Shown here in pieces: positions 45,739 through 53,690 of a stretch of DNA of 64,000 bases. Made by a program: the position numbers and the translations under genes. The stretch is from Hufsiella ginkgonis. Lineage in GTDB: Bacteria; Bacteroidota; Bacteroidia; Sphingobacteriales; Sphingobacteriaceae. Under the pieces are notes generated by a model. It made no database searches and had not been told where the DNA came from. It saw only the letters and a list, made by a program, of their open reading frames with translations. The stretch is taken from the NCBI RefSeq assembly GCF_009834915.1, contig NZ_WVHS01000003.1, positions 653,988 through 717,987 of the forward strand. The letters are read 5' to 3'. How positions within the stretch are numbered: the first letter of the stretch is position 1; every line of letters begins with the position of its first letter.

Positions 45739-47454
45739 ATGTATACCTTAGGAATTAACGCGGCATTTCATGATTCGTCTGCCTGTATCTTAAAAGACGG
45801 GATCTTATTAGCTGCCGCCGAAGACGAGCGCTTCACTCATTTTAAACATGGAAAGCGGCCTATTCCCTTCGCAGCTTACGAACTCCCTTATCATGCAATT
45901 AACTTTTGTTTAGAGAAGGCGGGAATTTTTTTGAAGGATGTAGATCATATTGCTTATTCCTTTGATCCCGAGCTGCTGGTAGATAGCCGGTGGACTACGG
46001 TTCCCGGTACGGTAACGGTTCCGTTCCGTAAAGCGCGGCAGCAGCCCGACGGAAATTCACCGTGGGATCCGTTGTTCGTTTCCTCTATTATCCAGGCGCC
46101 CTATCACCTGGTTGACGGATATCCCCACCACCTTCAATATCGCTTCAACGGATGTAAAACCACGGATTTTGAATGGCATTTCGTGGAGCATCATATCAGC
46201 CACGCCGCCAGTGCGTACTTCCCTTCGCCTTTCGGTCATGCGGCCGTGCTTACCCTTGACGGGAGAGGGGAACTGGCGACCACTACCTATAATTTAGGAC
46301 GAGGAAACGACCTTGAAAGGATCGGGCAGGTAAACATGCCGAACTCTTTGGGCCTGCTTTACGAGCAGGTAACCACACATTTGGGATTTCTTCATTCGTC
46401 GGATGAATATAAAGTGATGGCGCTGGCATCGTACGGCAAACCGGGATTCGTTTATGAGTTCCGTTCGATGATCAGGATCGGTGAGAACGGGCAGTACTCG
46501 ATAGATTCCGGCAAAATTGAGGAGTATTTCGGCCCGAAACGCTTAAGGAATGAAGAATTCACTGCGTATCACTTCAATATAGCGCATTCCCTGCAGGTGG
46601 TGCTGGAAGATACCGTTCTCGAACTCGCAGCATACCTTCACCGTGAAACCCGGGAAACTAATTTGTGCCTGGCTGGCGGCGTAGCGCTTAATTGCGTGCT
46701 TAATGCAAGGATCCGCGATCGCGGGCCGTTCAGGAATATCTGGGTACAACCTGCTTCCGGCGATTCGGGTACCGCTTTAGGCGCGGCGATCTGGATCGAT
46801 TCGAAACTTCGCAATAGCCAAACCAAAGATTTCGTAATGGAGCATGTGTATTGGGGGCCTGATTATACGGATATGGAGATCGAGCGCTTCCTCAAACTGG
46901 CAAAAGTTCCCTACCGTAAGCTCGATAACATCGCCGAGGAAACCGCCGGCCTGTTGGTCCAGGATAAGATCATCGGCTGGTTCCAGGGTAAGATGGAGTT
47001 CGGACCGCGTGCCCTGGGAAGCCGTTCGATCCTGGCCAGCCCGATCAACCCGGACATGCAATCGCGTTTGAACGTGGTAAAAGACCGGGAGGATTTTCGC
47101 CCGGTGGCCCCGGTGGTCCTGCAGGAAGAAGCGCACGCCTGGTTTAAAGGAGCCGGCTATTCGCCTTTCATGCTTTTTGTATATGATGTGCTCCCCGGAA
47201 AGGAAGAACAGATTCCCGCCGTACGGCATGTAGATGGCACCGCAAGGATCCAGACGATCAATGAACGTCAGCACCCTGAATATTACGCGTTATTGAAAGC
47301 GTTTTATCGCAGAACGGGTGTGCCGGTATTGATCAATACTTCTTTTAACACACTTGGAAAGCCTATCGTTTGCTCGCCGCGTGATGCGGTGGAGTGTTTT
47401 TGGTCATCGCCGTTCGATGCGTTGGTGATCGGCTCTTTTCTTATTCAAAAGTAA
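45739..47454 (+). CDS. NodU/CmcH-family carbamoyltransferase
   Basis: 571 residues. N-terminal TLGINAAFHDSSACILKDG and HHISHAASAYFPSPFGHAAV form the ASKHA/Kae1-like half; the C-terminal YrdC-like half has KIIGWFQGKMEFGPRALGSR and the motif LINTSFNTLGKPIVCSP. Family members move a carbamoyl group from carbamoyl phosphate, via carbamoyl-AMP, onto a hydroxyl of a sugar or antibiotic (as in NodU, TobZ). It heads a tight plus-strand operon with a GT2 (1 nt) and a GT9 (7 nt), which suggests carbamoylation of the glycan being built. It shares a 231-bp divergent promoter region with the GT4-like gene. Confidence 0.94.
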   Translation: MYTLGINAAFHDSSACILKDGILLAAAEDERFTHFKHGKRPIPFAAYELPYHAINFCLEKAGIFLKDVDHIAYSFDPELLVDSRWTTVPGTVTVPFRKARQQPDGNSPWDPLFVSSIIQAPYHLVDGYPHHLQYRFNGCKTTDFEWHFVEHHISHAASAYFPSPFGHAAVLTLDGRGELATTTYNLGRGNDLERIGQVNMPNSLGLLYEQVTTHLGFLHSSDEYKVMALASYGKPGFVYEFRSMIRIGENGQYSIDSGKIEEYFGPKRLRNEEFTAYHFNIAHSLQVVLEDTVLELAAYLHRETRETNLCLAGGVALNCVLNARIRDRGPFRNIWVQPASGDSGTALGAAIWIDSKLRNSQTKDFVMEHVYWGPDYTDMEIERFLKLAKVPYRKLDNIAEETAGLLVQDKIIGWFQGKMEFGPRALGSRSILASPINPDMQSRLNVVKDREDFRPVAPVVLQEEAHAWFKGAGYSPFMLFVYDVLPGKEEQIPAVRHVDGTARIQTINERQHPEYYALLKAFYRRTGVPVLINTSFNTLGKPIVCSPRDAVECFWSSPFDALVIGSFLIQK

Positions 47455-47455
47455 C

Positions 47456-48427
47456 ATGAAGATCTCCGTCGTCGTTCCAACATATAACCGGCCTGAGCTG
47501 CTTTCGGCCTGTTTGCATGCATTAACCAGGCAGGATTTTCCTTCTGCCGATTTTGAGATCATCGTGGTGCTCGACGGCGCTGAAACGATCAGTCAGTACC
47601 CGGTTAAGTCGCAAACGTACCTGAAATCCTGCTATTACCTCAAAACTTTTGAGAACAAAGGCCCTGCAGCAGCCCGGAACCGCGGCTGGCTGCGGGCGAA
47701 AGGTGTTTTAATCGCTTTTACCGATGACGATTGCCTGCCTGCGCCCGACTGGTTAAGTAAACTCTGGGAAGGTTACTCGGCCAATGAAGGCGCAAATAAC
47801 GGCATCGCTTTTACGGGGAGAGTTATCGTTCCTGTAACCGGGCCGGTAACAGACCACGCCCTTAACACAAAAGGGCTCGAAAACGGACGGTTTGTTACCG
47901 CTAACTGTGCATGCTCTAAGCAGGCGCTCCTTAAAACCGGCGGCTTCGACGAACGGTTTAAAATGGCCTGGCGTGAAGATAGCGACCTGGAGTTTAAGCT
48001 ATTAACGCACAAGGTAGCCGTTGTCCGTCTTGAGGATGCTGTAGTAACTCATCCCGTCAGGCAAGTAGCCTGGGGCTCAAGCCTCCGGGAACAGAAGAAG
48101 GGGATGTATAATGCGCTCCTTTACAAAAAGTATCCCGTACTGTACAACGAGAAGATCGGGCAGCGGTCGCCGTTCAGCTATTACCTGATGATCCTGCTGC
48201 TTGTGGCGACCGCAGGTTTGTTCTTAACCCGGACCTATTTTTATGCGGGAGTGTCTATGGCTTGCTGGACGATCGTGTGGCTGTTGTTTTGCCTGAAGCG
48301 GTTACGGCGCACTTCACACAATCCTCCTCACCTGGCCGAAATCGCGGTAACGTCGGCGGCTATTCCGTTCGCTTCGGTTTTTTGGCATTGGTACGGTGCG
48401 CTTAAGTTTCGTGTATTCTTTATATAA
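47456..48427 (+). CDS. Glycosyltransferase family 2 with C-terminal membrane helices
   Basis: 323 residues. The GT-A domain opens with ISVVVPTYNRPELLSACLHA and has the DxD-type IAFTDDDCLPAPDWL plus a GGFDERFKMAWREDSDLEF acceptor motif. Two hydrophobic helices follow (about 243-262 and 269-282, MILLLVATAGLFLTR and ACWTIVWLLFCLK). It probably adds a sugar on the cytoplasmic face of the inner membrane. Begins 1 nt after the carbamoyltransferase stop. Confidence 0.92.
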   Translation: MKISVVVPTYNRPELLSACLHALTRQDFPSADFEIIVVLDGAETISQYPVKSQTYLKSCYYLKTFENKGPAAARNRGWLRAKGVLIAFTDDDCLPAPDWLSKLWEGYSANEGANNGIAFTGRVIVPVTGPVTDHALNTKGLENGRFVTANCACSKQALLKTGGFDERFKMAWREDSDLEFKLLTHKVAVVRLEDAVVTHPVRQVAWGSSLREQKKGMYNALLYKKYPVLYNEKIGQRSPFSYYLMILLLVATAGLFLTRTYFYAGVSMACWTIVWLLFCLKRLRRTSHNPPHLAEIAVTSAAIPFASVFWHWYGALKFRVFFI

Positions 48428-48434
48428 GTTCCAG

Positions 48435-49418
48435 ATGAAATTACTCCCGGAAAACATCCAGAAGATCGGCATTCTGCGCGCATTGCAGTTAGGCGATCTG
48501 CTTTGTGCCGTTCCTGCGTTAAAAGCGTTGCGGGCCGCTTACCCTGGTGCGGAAATTACCTTATTCGGGTTGTCGTGGGCCGAATCGTTCGTGCAGCGAT
48601 TCTCAGGGTATATAGACCGCTTCGTTCATTTTCCCGGGTATACGGGCTTGCCAGAACAAACGGTAGCAGAGGGCGAGACATTCGCGTTTATAGAGCAGGC
48701 CAGGAAGGATCGATATGACCTGATCATACAGATGCAGGGCGACGGTACTATCGTGAATTACCTGGTTGGTATGATGGAATCTACGTATTGTGCCGGCTTT
48801 TTTATCCCGGAGGACGGTTGTCCGGACCATGACTTATTTCTTGAATATCCCCGGGGGATCCATGAAACGGAACGTCATCTTCGGTTAATGTCGTTTTTGG
48901 GAATCCCTGCGGAATCCTATAAAATGGAGTTCCCGTTAAATGCGGCGGATGAGAAGGATTTCAGTATGCTGGAAATTGTAGTCGCCCCCGGGAGGTACGT
49001 GATCGTTCATCCCGGTTCGCGGGGCCCATGGCGCCAATGGCCGCCCGTACATTTCGCGGCGCTGGCGGATATTTGCGCCGCTGAAGGCTTTGAGATCTTA
49101 TTAACCGGTACCGAAAGCGAACAGGCAATTGTGCAGGAGGTGCAGTCTCTTATGAAGTCGCCCGCCATTAACCTGGCGGGAAAAACCGGCCTCGGTGCGC
49201 TTGGGATCCTGGTGCGCGACGCTTACGCGCTGATCAGCAATTGCACCGGTATATCTCATATGGCCGCTGCCCTGGAGGTACCGGGCATCGTGATCAGTAT
49301 GGACGGCGAGCCGGAACGCTGGGCGCCCCTCAACAAGAAGTTGCATTACACCCACGACTGGGCAAACAACAAAGACCTGGATGAGGTGAAACGGCAAACA
49401 CAAAGGCTATTTTTGTAG
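48435..49418 (+). CDS. Glycosyltransferase family 9 (heptosyltransferase-like)
   Basis: 327 residues from the ATG at 48435 (MKLLPENIQKIGILRALQL), preferred over the earlier GTG at 48396, which would overlap GT2. GT9 features: ILRALQLGDLLCAVPALKAL, the nucleotide-sugar site VIVHPGSRGPWRQWPPVHF, and SNCTGISHMAAALEVPGI. Family members transfer heptose or related sugars in lipopolysaccharide cores and other glycans. The last 12 bases overlap the last 12 of the convergent GT9 gene. Confidence 0.91.
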   Translation: MKLLPENIQKIGILRALQLGDLLCAVPALKALRAAYPGAEITLFGLSWAESFVQRFSGYIDRFVHFPGYTGLPEQTVAEGETFAFIEQARKDRYDLIIQMQGDGTIVNYLVGMMESTYCAGFFIPEDGCPDHDLFLEYPRGIHETERHLRLMSFLGIPAESYKMEFPLNAADEKDFSMLEIVVAPGRYVIVHPGSRGPWRQWPPVHFAALADICAAEGFEILLTGTESEQAIVQEVQSLMKSPAINLAGKTGLGALGILVRDAYALISNCTGISHMAAALEVPGIVISMDGEPERWAPLNKKLHYTHDWANNKDLDEVKRQTQRLFL

Positions 49419-50513
49419 CGGCACCAGTTCCGGGACCGCACCGTGGAAACCCCTGGTAAGTATTTCTTTTGCCGCCGCCAGGATCTCATCAGGCGATACC
49501 ATAAAGATCTGCGGCATCCAGTGTCCTACCTGCCTCACAATTTCGTTCCTGCTGCGGAGAACGGCGGTTACGGGATAGGTTAACGCAATCCCCGACGCCC
49601 TCCAGGGTAAGTGCTGGGGATTGGTAAGCGCGTAAAGCACTACTATCGGGCATCCCATGGCGGCGGCCAGGTGGCTGGTGATGGTGTTTACGGAGATCAC
49701 CAGCGGGGCATGGCTGATAAGCAGGCTTAATTCCTCCAGGTCTAGTGTCCCGGCTACTGAAAAAGCGCTCTTGCCTATGAAGCTCCTGAGTTTCTCCGCC
49801 TGCTGCGATTCTTCAAAGGAACCGGTAATGATCAGTTGGGTGTTAAGTTCCTTGATTAGGTTTTGCCCCGTGACGATCCAGTGATAAAAAGGATATTCCC
49901 GTTTCTCTTCGCTGACACCGGGATGGATAATGATCCACGGTTTGCCTAAGTCTAACCCCATTTGCGTGAGCCGCCCGGCCACTGCAGGCCATCTATTCTT
50001 ATCTGTCGCTAACGCCAGGTGATCGTCGGCCGTATAAGCCCCTATAGCGGCTACCAGGTCGAGGTCGCGTTTTACCTGGTGCCGGATCAGCTGGTAGGGC
50101 TCGGGGTCGGGCATCCAGCAATCTAGCAGGTGATACGGGTTTTCCCGGCACCAGGCCAAACGATTGGGGATACCTGCCAGGTAGGCGATCATGGCCGACG
50201 GCAACGGGTTTTGGCTATAAACGGTAAAGACCACCGCGCCGTCGAAGTTTTTGCTTGTTAAGATGCTGATGAGTTGGGTGATCGAATCATCGGCCGCCGG
50301 ATGCGAAACCCATGGGAGATGACAGGTGATCACTTCGTCGACAGCGGGAATGAGCCTGGCGATAACGGCCCCGGCTGGAGAGGTAAGAAGCGTTATTTTG
50401 CAATCAAAAGTCTCTTTTAAAGCCCTGAACGCCGGCGACGACATTAACACATCGCCCATGTTATCGGGCCTTATACAGAGAATATTTTTGCATCCTGTCC
50501 AATCGGCGTTCAT
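49407..50513 (-). CDS. Glycosyltransferase family 9 (heptosyltransferase-like)
   Basis: 368 residues from the ATG at 50513 (MNADWTGCKNILCIRPDNM). It overlaps the upstream HAD gene's stop by four bases (ATGA), fixing the start; the longer frame to 50609 was rejected. Motifs CIRPDNMGDVLMSSPAFRAL, IIHPGVSEEKREYPFYHWIV and SVNTITSHLAAAMGCPIV mark GT9. Both GT9 proteins of the cluster share this plan but are clearly diverged. Last gene of a four-gene minus operon. Confidence 0.92.
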   Translation of the reverse strand: MNADWTGCKNILCIRPDNMGDVLMSSPAFRALKETFDCKITLLTSPAGAVIARLIPAVDEVITCHLPWVSHPAADDSITQLISILTSKNFDGAVVFTVYSQNPLPSAMIAYLAGIPNRLAWCRENPYHLLDCWMPDPEPYQLIRHQVKRDLDLVAAIGAYTADDHLALATDKNRWPAVAGRLTQMGLDLGKPWIIIHPGVSEEKREYPFYHWIVTGQNLIKELNTQLIITGSFEESQQAEKLRSFIGKSAFSVAGTLDLEELSLLISHAPLVISVNTITSHLAAAMGCPIVVLYALTNPQHLPWRASGIALTYPVTAVLRSRNEIVRQVGHWMPQIFMVSPDEILAAAKEILTRGFHGAVPELVPLQK

Positions 50514-51082
50514 TGGTCGTAATATTTGAGGGTGTCTGTTATAATTTCGGCCGCCTGGTTGATGGTAGTGCTTACGTAACAAGGGATGCGGAAAGGGCCG
50601 GGTTTCCATTCGGTTTCGTTGCCGTTAATGATCAGGATACTTTTGCAGCCTGCGCGGTGCCCGGCCTCTACATCGTTCAGGATATCTCCGATCATCCACG
50701 ACCGCGAAAGGTCTATGCCATATCGCTGTGCGGCGCGATAAAGCAACCCCGGCAAGGGTTTACGGCAATAACAGGATTTTGCGTAGTAAAGTTGGGTGCC
50801 CTGGGGGTGATGCGGGCAATATTCAATTCCTTCCAGCGTAATCCCCTGGTCTGATAAAAGGGACCGCACCTTATCAAAAGAACACAGGAGCGCGCTTTCA
50901 CTAAAATAGTTAAGAGCTACCCCCGGCTGGTTGCTGACGATGATTAATAAAAAGCCGCTATCCTGCAGCTTTTGCAATCCTTCCACGCAGTTCTCAGACA
51001 GCGTGATCAGCGCGGGATCGACGTTATAAGGGATATCAGGGATCAATGTCCCGTCCTTATCGATAAAAATCGCTCGTTGCAT
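50510..51082 (-). CDS. HAD-IIIA phosphatase (GmhB/histidinol-phosphatase-like)
   Basis: 190 residues. Motif I is FIDKDGTL (Asp8, Asp10), motif II IIVSNQPG, a zinc-type loop CPHHP ... CYCRKP, and motif IV MIGDILNDVEAGHRAG. This matches the GmhB group, which dephosphorylates heptose 1,7-bisphosphate in ADP-heptose synthesis. With two GT9 genes adjacent a heptose pathway is plausible, although no other heptose genes are in the window. It is coupled to the GT9 gene by a 4-nt overlap and starts 3 nt after the GT4 stop. Confidence 0.9.
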   Translation of the reverse strand: MQRAIFIDKDGTLIPDIPYNVDPALITLSENCVEGLQKLQDSGFLLIIVSNQPGVALNYFSESALLCSFDKVRSLLSDQGITLEGIEYCPHHPQGTQLYYAKSCYCRKPLPGLLYRAAQRYGIDLSRSWMIGDILNDVEAGHRAGCKSILIINGNETEWKPGPFRIPCYVSTTINQAAEIITDTLKYYDQ

Positions 51083-51085
51083 AAT

Positions 51086-52375
51086 TTAAGCTGCTTCAAT
51101 ACTTTCGAATGAAGGGAGAACAAGCTGCCCGGTTTGCCACTTAAAGATCATATCGCGGTAAACATTGGATAGCAGGGCAGCGATATGGTCCCATTTAAAA
51201 TGAGTGTTCACGTGCATAAGCGCGTTGAAACGCATGGTTTTCAATAATGTACGGTCCTCCATCAGCAACGCGATCTTTTCCGACAAGGCCAACGGGTCGT
51301 TCGGTGGCACCAGGAAACCTGTTTCGCCGTGCACCACGCTATATTTGATCCCGCCTACATTCGCACCGATCACCGGCAACCCGCAGGCCATCGCTTCCAG
51401 CGGTGTAATGCCAAATGGTTCGTACCAGGGCGTAGTGATAAAAATGTCGGCGGCAGCGTAGTAATATTTGAGCAGGTCGCGTGATTTCCGGCCGGTGAAA
51501 CTGACGGCTTCCCTGATGCCGCAGTCTTCAGCTATGGCTGCTAACCGCAATAGCTCGGGACTTGATGCCTGTTTGCCGGCCGGACATTCTCCACCTACCA
51601 CCAGCAGTTTAACCGCGCTGGCGGAACCTTTCAGCGAGCCTGCCGCCCGGATCACGTTATCTATTCCTTTTCGCGGAACCATGCGTCCAAGTTGAAGGAG
51701 CACGAAGTCGTCGCCGGCAATACCAAGCTTCTTCCGTGCCGCATCTTTGTTTACGGGGTAAAATTCCGCGGAGCTGAAACCGCAGGGCACGATGGTGATC
51801 TTCTCCGGGTTGGCCTGGTAAAGGTTTTCGAGGTCCGATTTATCCTGCGGGCATTCTGCGATGATCTTTTCGGCGCCGCGGATAACGGCTTTTTCAATCT
51901 CGATTCTTTCTGCAGGGAACCGGTCGTTTTCCGCCTGGTGGATCTTCCTCACGCGCCCCAATGCATGGAACGTAACGGTAAATGGAATGCTTAGTAATCT
52001 TTTCAGTTCGAGGGCCACCCATCCCGACATAAAGAAATGCGCGTGCACCAAATCGTAGCGCGCCGCTTCTTCCGTTATGAAGGCGACCAGGTTATCCCGA
52101 AACTCAGGCATATAACACAATATATCTTCTTTCGGAATGATTTTCGCCGGGCCGGCCTTAACGTGGATGACGCGTACACCGGGCAGCCAGTCTACCACCG
52201 AAGCTGCATGCTCGTTTTCCATCCTCGTGAAAATGTCTATGCTATAACCCATTTTAGCGAGTTGTTTAGCTGTTTCGGCTACATATACATTCTGACCTCC
52301 GCTATCGGTAGAGCCGGGAGAGGCTAAGGGGGAAGCGTGATCGCTGATAAACGCAATTCTGAAGTTGTTGCTCAT
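51086..52375 (-). CDS. Glycosyltransferase family 4 (sucrose-synthase/MshA-like)
   Basis: 429 residues. N-terminal GGQNVYVAETAKQLAKMG with FTRMENEHAA, then the GT1/GT4 C-terminal domain with LLQLGRMVPRKGIDNVIRAA, FITTPWYEPFGITPLEAMAC and GLPVIGANVGGIKYSVVHGE (E-x7-E motif). The opening resembles sucrose-phosphate synthases and mycothiol MshA, but donor and acceptor are unknown. Second gene of the minus operon, 12 nt after the first. Confidence 0.93.
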   Translation of the reverse strand: MSNNFRIAFISDHASPLASPGSTDSGGQNVYVAETAKQLAKMGYSIDIFTRMENEHAASVVDWLPGVRVIHVKAGPAKIIPKEDILCYMPEFRDNLVAFITEEAARYDLVHAHFFMSGWVALELKRLLSIPFTVTFHALGRVRKIHQAENDRFPAERIEIEKAVIRGAEKIIAECPQDKSDLENLYQANPEKITIVPCGFSSAEFYPVNKDAARKKLGIAGDDFVLLQLGRMVPRKGIDNVIRAAGSLKGSASAVKLLVVGGECPAGKQASSPELLRLAAIAEDCGIREAVSFTGRKSRDLLKYYYAAADIFITTPWYEPFGITPLEAMACGLPVIGANVGGIKYSVVHGETGFLVPPNDPLALSEKIALLMEDRTLLKTMRFNALMHVNTHFKWDHIAALLSNVYRDMIFKWQTGQLVLPSFESIEAA

Positions 52376-52387
52376 GACTTTTCGTTG

Positions 52388-53401
52388 CTATGCTGTTAAG
52401 TGCAGCTTTTTCCGGCGGACTAAGCTGACATGATTCCCGATCGTTTGTTCCCAATCTGCGGCGAACCGGCGGATGTTAAAACGTTCCATCGCGGTTTCAC
52501 GGCCGGCATTTCCGATACGGCGAGCCAGTTCGTGGTCCTGGAGCAGGAGGTCCATTTTATCCACAAGGTAGCCGGGGTCGGTAGAGATAAAACCGTTCTC
52601 GCCATTGCGGATCACAGATGAAAGTTCAGTGGTGGCAAGCCCGACAATGGGGATGCCGGCCATCATCGCCTCACAAACCGCAAGTCCCAGGCTCGTGTAG
52701 CGGATCGGGTGAAAGAAAAACCGGTAGTGGCTCGTAAATTCGGGGACGAGCGGGTGGAGTACTTCGCCGATCCCTTTCTCTTCGGTTCCCATGCCGATCA
52801 GGTCGAGCGGAATTTTTTGGCTGATGTCCAGGAAGAGGTCATAGCCTAATAATCTTCCCCTGGACGGGAGGTTATTGATCACGACGATCCCTTTTTTCTT
52901 TTCGCCGGTCCACGATACGTTTGCCGGAACGGTTACGCCGTGCTCGATTATTTTGGTAGCAGTGTGGTTATTATCCCACATAAGCCTGTTGAAATGGGTC
53001 ACGTGGACGAGCAACATGTCCGGGTCGTCGATCAGGTGTTTGGTGTTCGTTGGATGCTGACGCGGAGGATCATGTTCCAGGTAGATCTTAGGAAGTTCCC
53101 GCTGTTCCGCGGAAAGCGTACGGTACTGATCTTCTAAAAAATTGGTATTGGTTTGGAAAAGAATGCAATCGAATGCCATGGTTCGTACCTCGTCTTCCGG
53201 CACTTCATGGACGTTATCGCCGAACGGGAATGTCTCTCCACGTCCGTAATAGCCTTCTGCCTGTTCCCGGTTCACCGGGATATAGATCTCCAGGTTGGCC
53301 TGAGACAGGTAATAGAGGTAACTGCCATGGATATGCCAGGTAAAGACTCTTAACTTGGAAATTTCGGCATGGCCGATACCCTGGGGACTTATGAGGTTCA
53401 T
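52388..53401 (-). CDS. Glycosyltransferase, GT4-like
   Basis: 337 residues. N-terminal LRVFTWHIHGSYLYYLSQAN and YLEHDPPRQHPTNTKHL; the C-terminal half has FFFHPIRYTSLGLAVCEAMM followed by AGIPIVGLATTELSSVI, the usual GT-B acceptor/donor loop. The N-terminal 15 residues are weakly conserved, so the start could be nearer to LRVFTWH. First gene of the four-gene minus operon, divergent from GH2 across 289 bp. Confidence 0.88.
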   Translation of the reverse strand: MNLISPQGIGHAEISKLRVFTWHIHGSYLYYLSQANLEIYIPVNREQAEGYYGRGETFPFGDNVHEVPEDEVRTMAFDCILFQTNTNFLEDQYRTLSAEQRELPKIYLEHDPPRQHPTNTKHLIDDPDMLLVHVTHFNRLMWDNNHTATKIIEHGVTVPANVSWTGEKKKGIVVINNLPSRGRLLGYDLFLDISQKIPLDLIGMGTEEKGIGEVLHPLVPEFTSHYRFFFHPIRYTSLGLAVCEAMMAGIPIVGLATTELSSVIRNGENGFISTDPGYLVDKMDLLLQDHELARRIGNAGRETAMERFNIRRFAADWEQTIGNHVSLVRRKKLHLTA

Positions 53402-53690
53402 CTTAAATCAACAGGAGCGGGGAAGGGGTGTTTTGTGCTAAGTACGCAGAATGGGTAGGATTAGTACCTGATTATGACATCTGCAAGCAGTATCTCTTAT
53501 TATCGCTTTCAATTATAAAACCTGTGAAACTGTTATGGCGGGGTTCGCTAATTCATTGATCCTCAACTATAAGGTGATCGTTTGGTTTTATGATTTCGAT
53601 TATTGCCTGATCATTCCGTTTTAATATGGAACAATTGACCGCGGCACAGGTTGTAAGCATTACCCGCTAACTTTACGCCAACGTACATTA

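Noticed and set aside
48396-48434. Earlier GTG start for the GT9 gene
   Set aside because: It would overlap the GT2 gene by 32 bases and add non-conserved residues.
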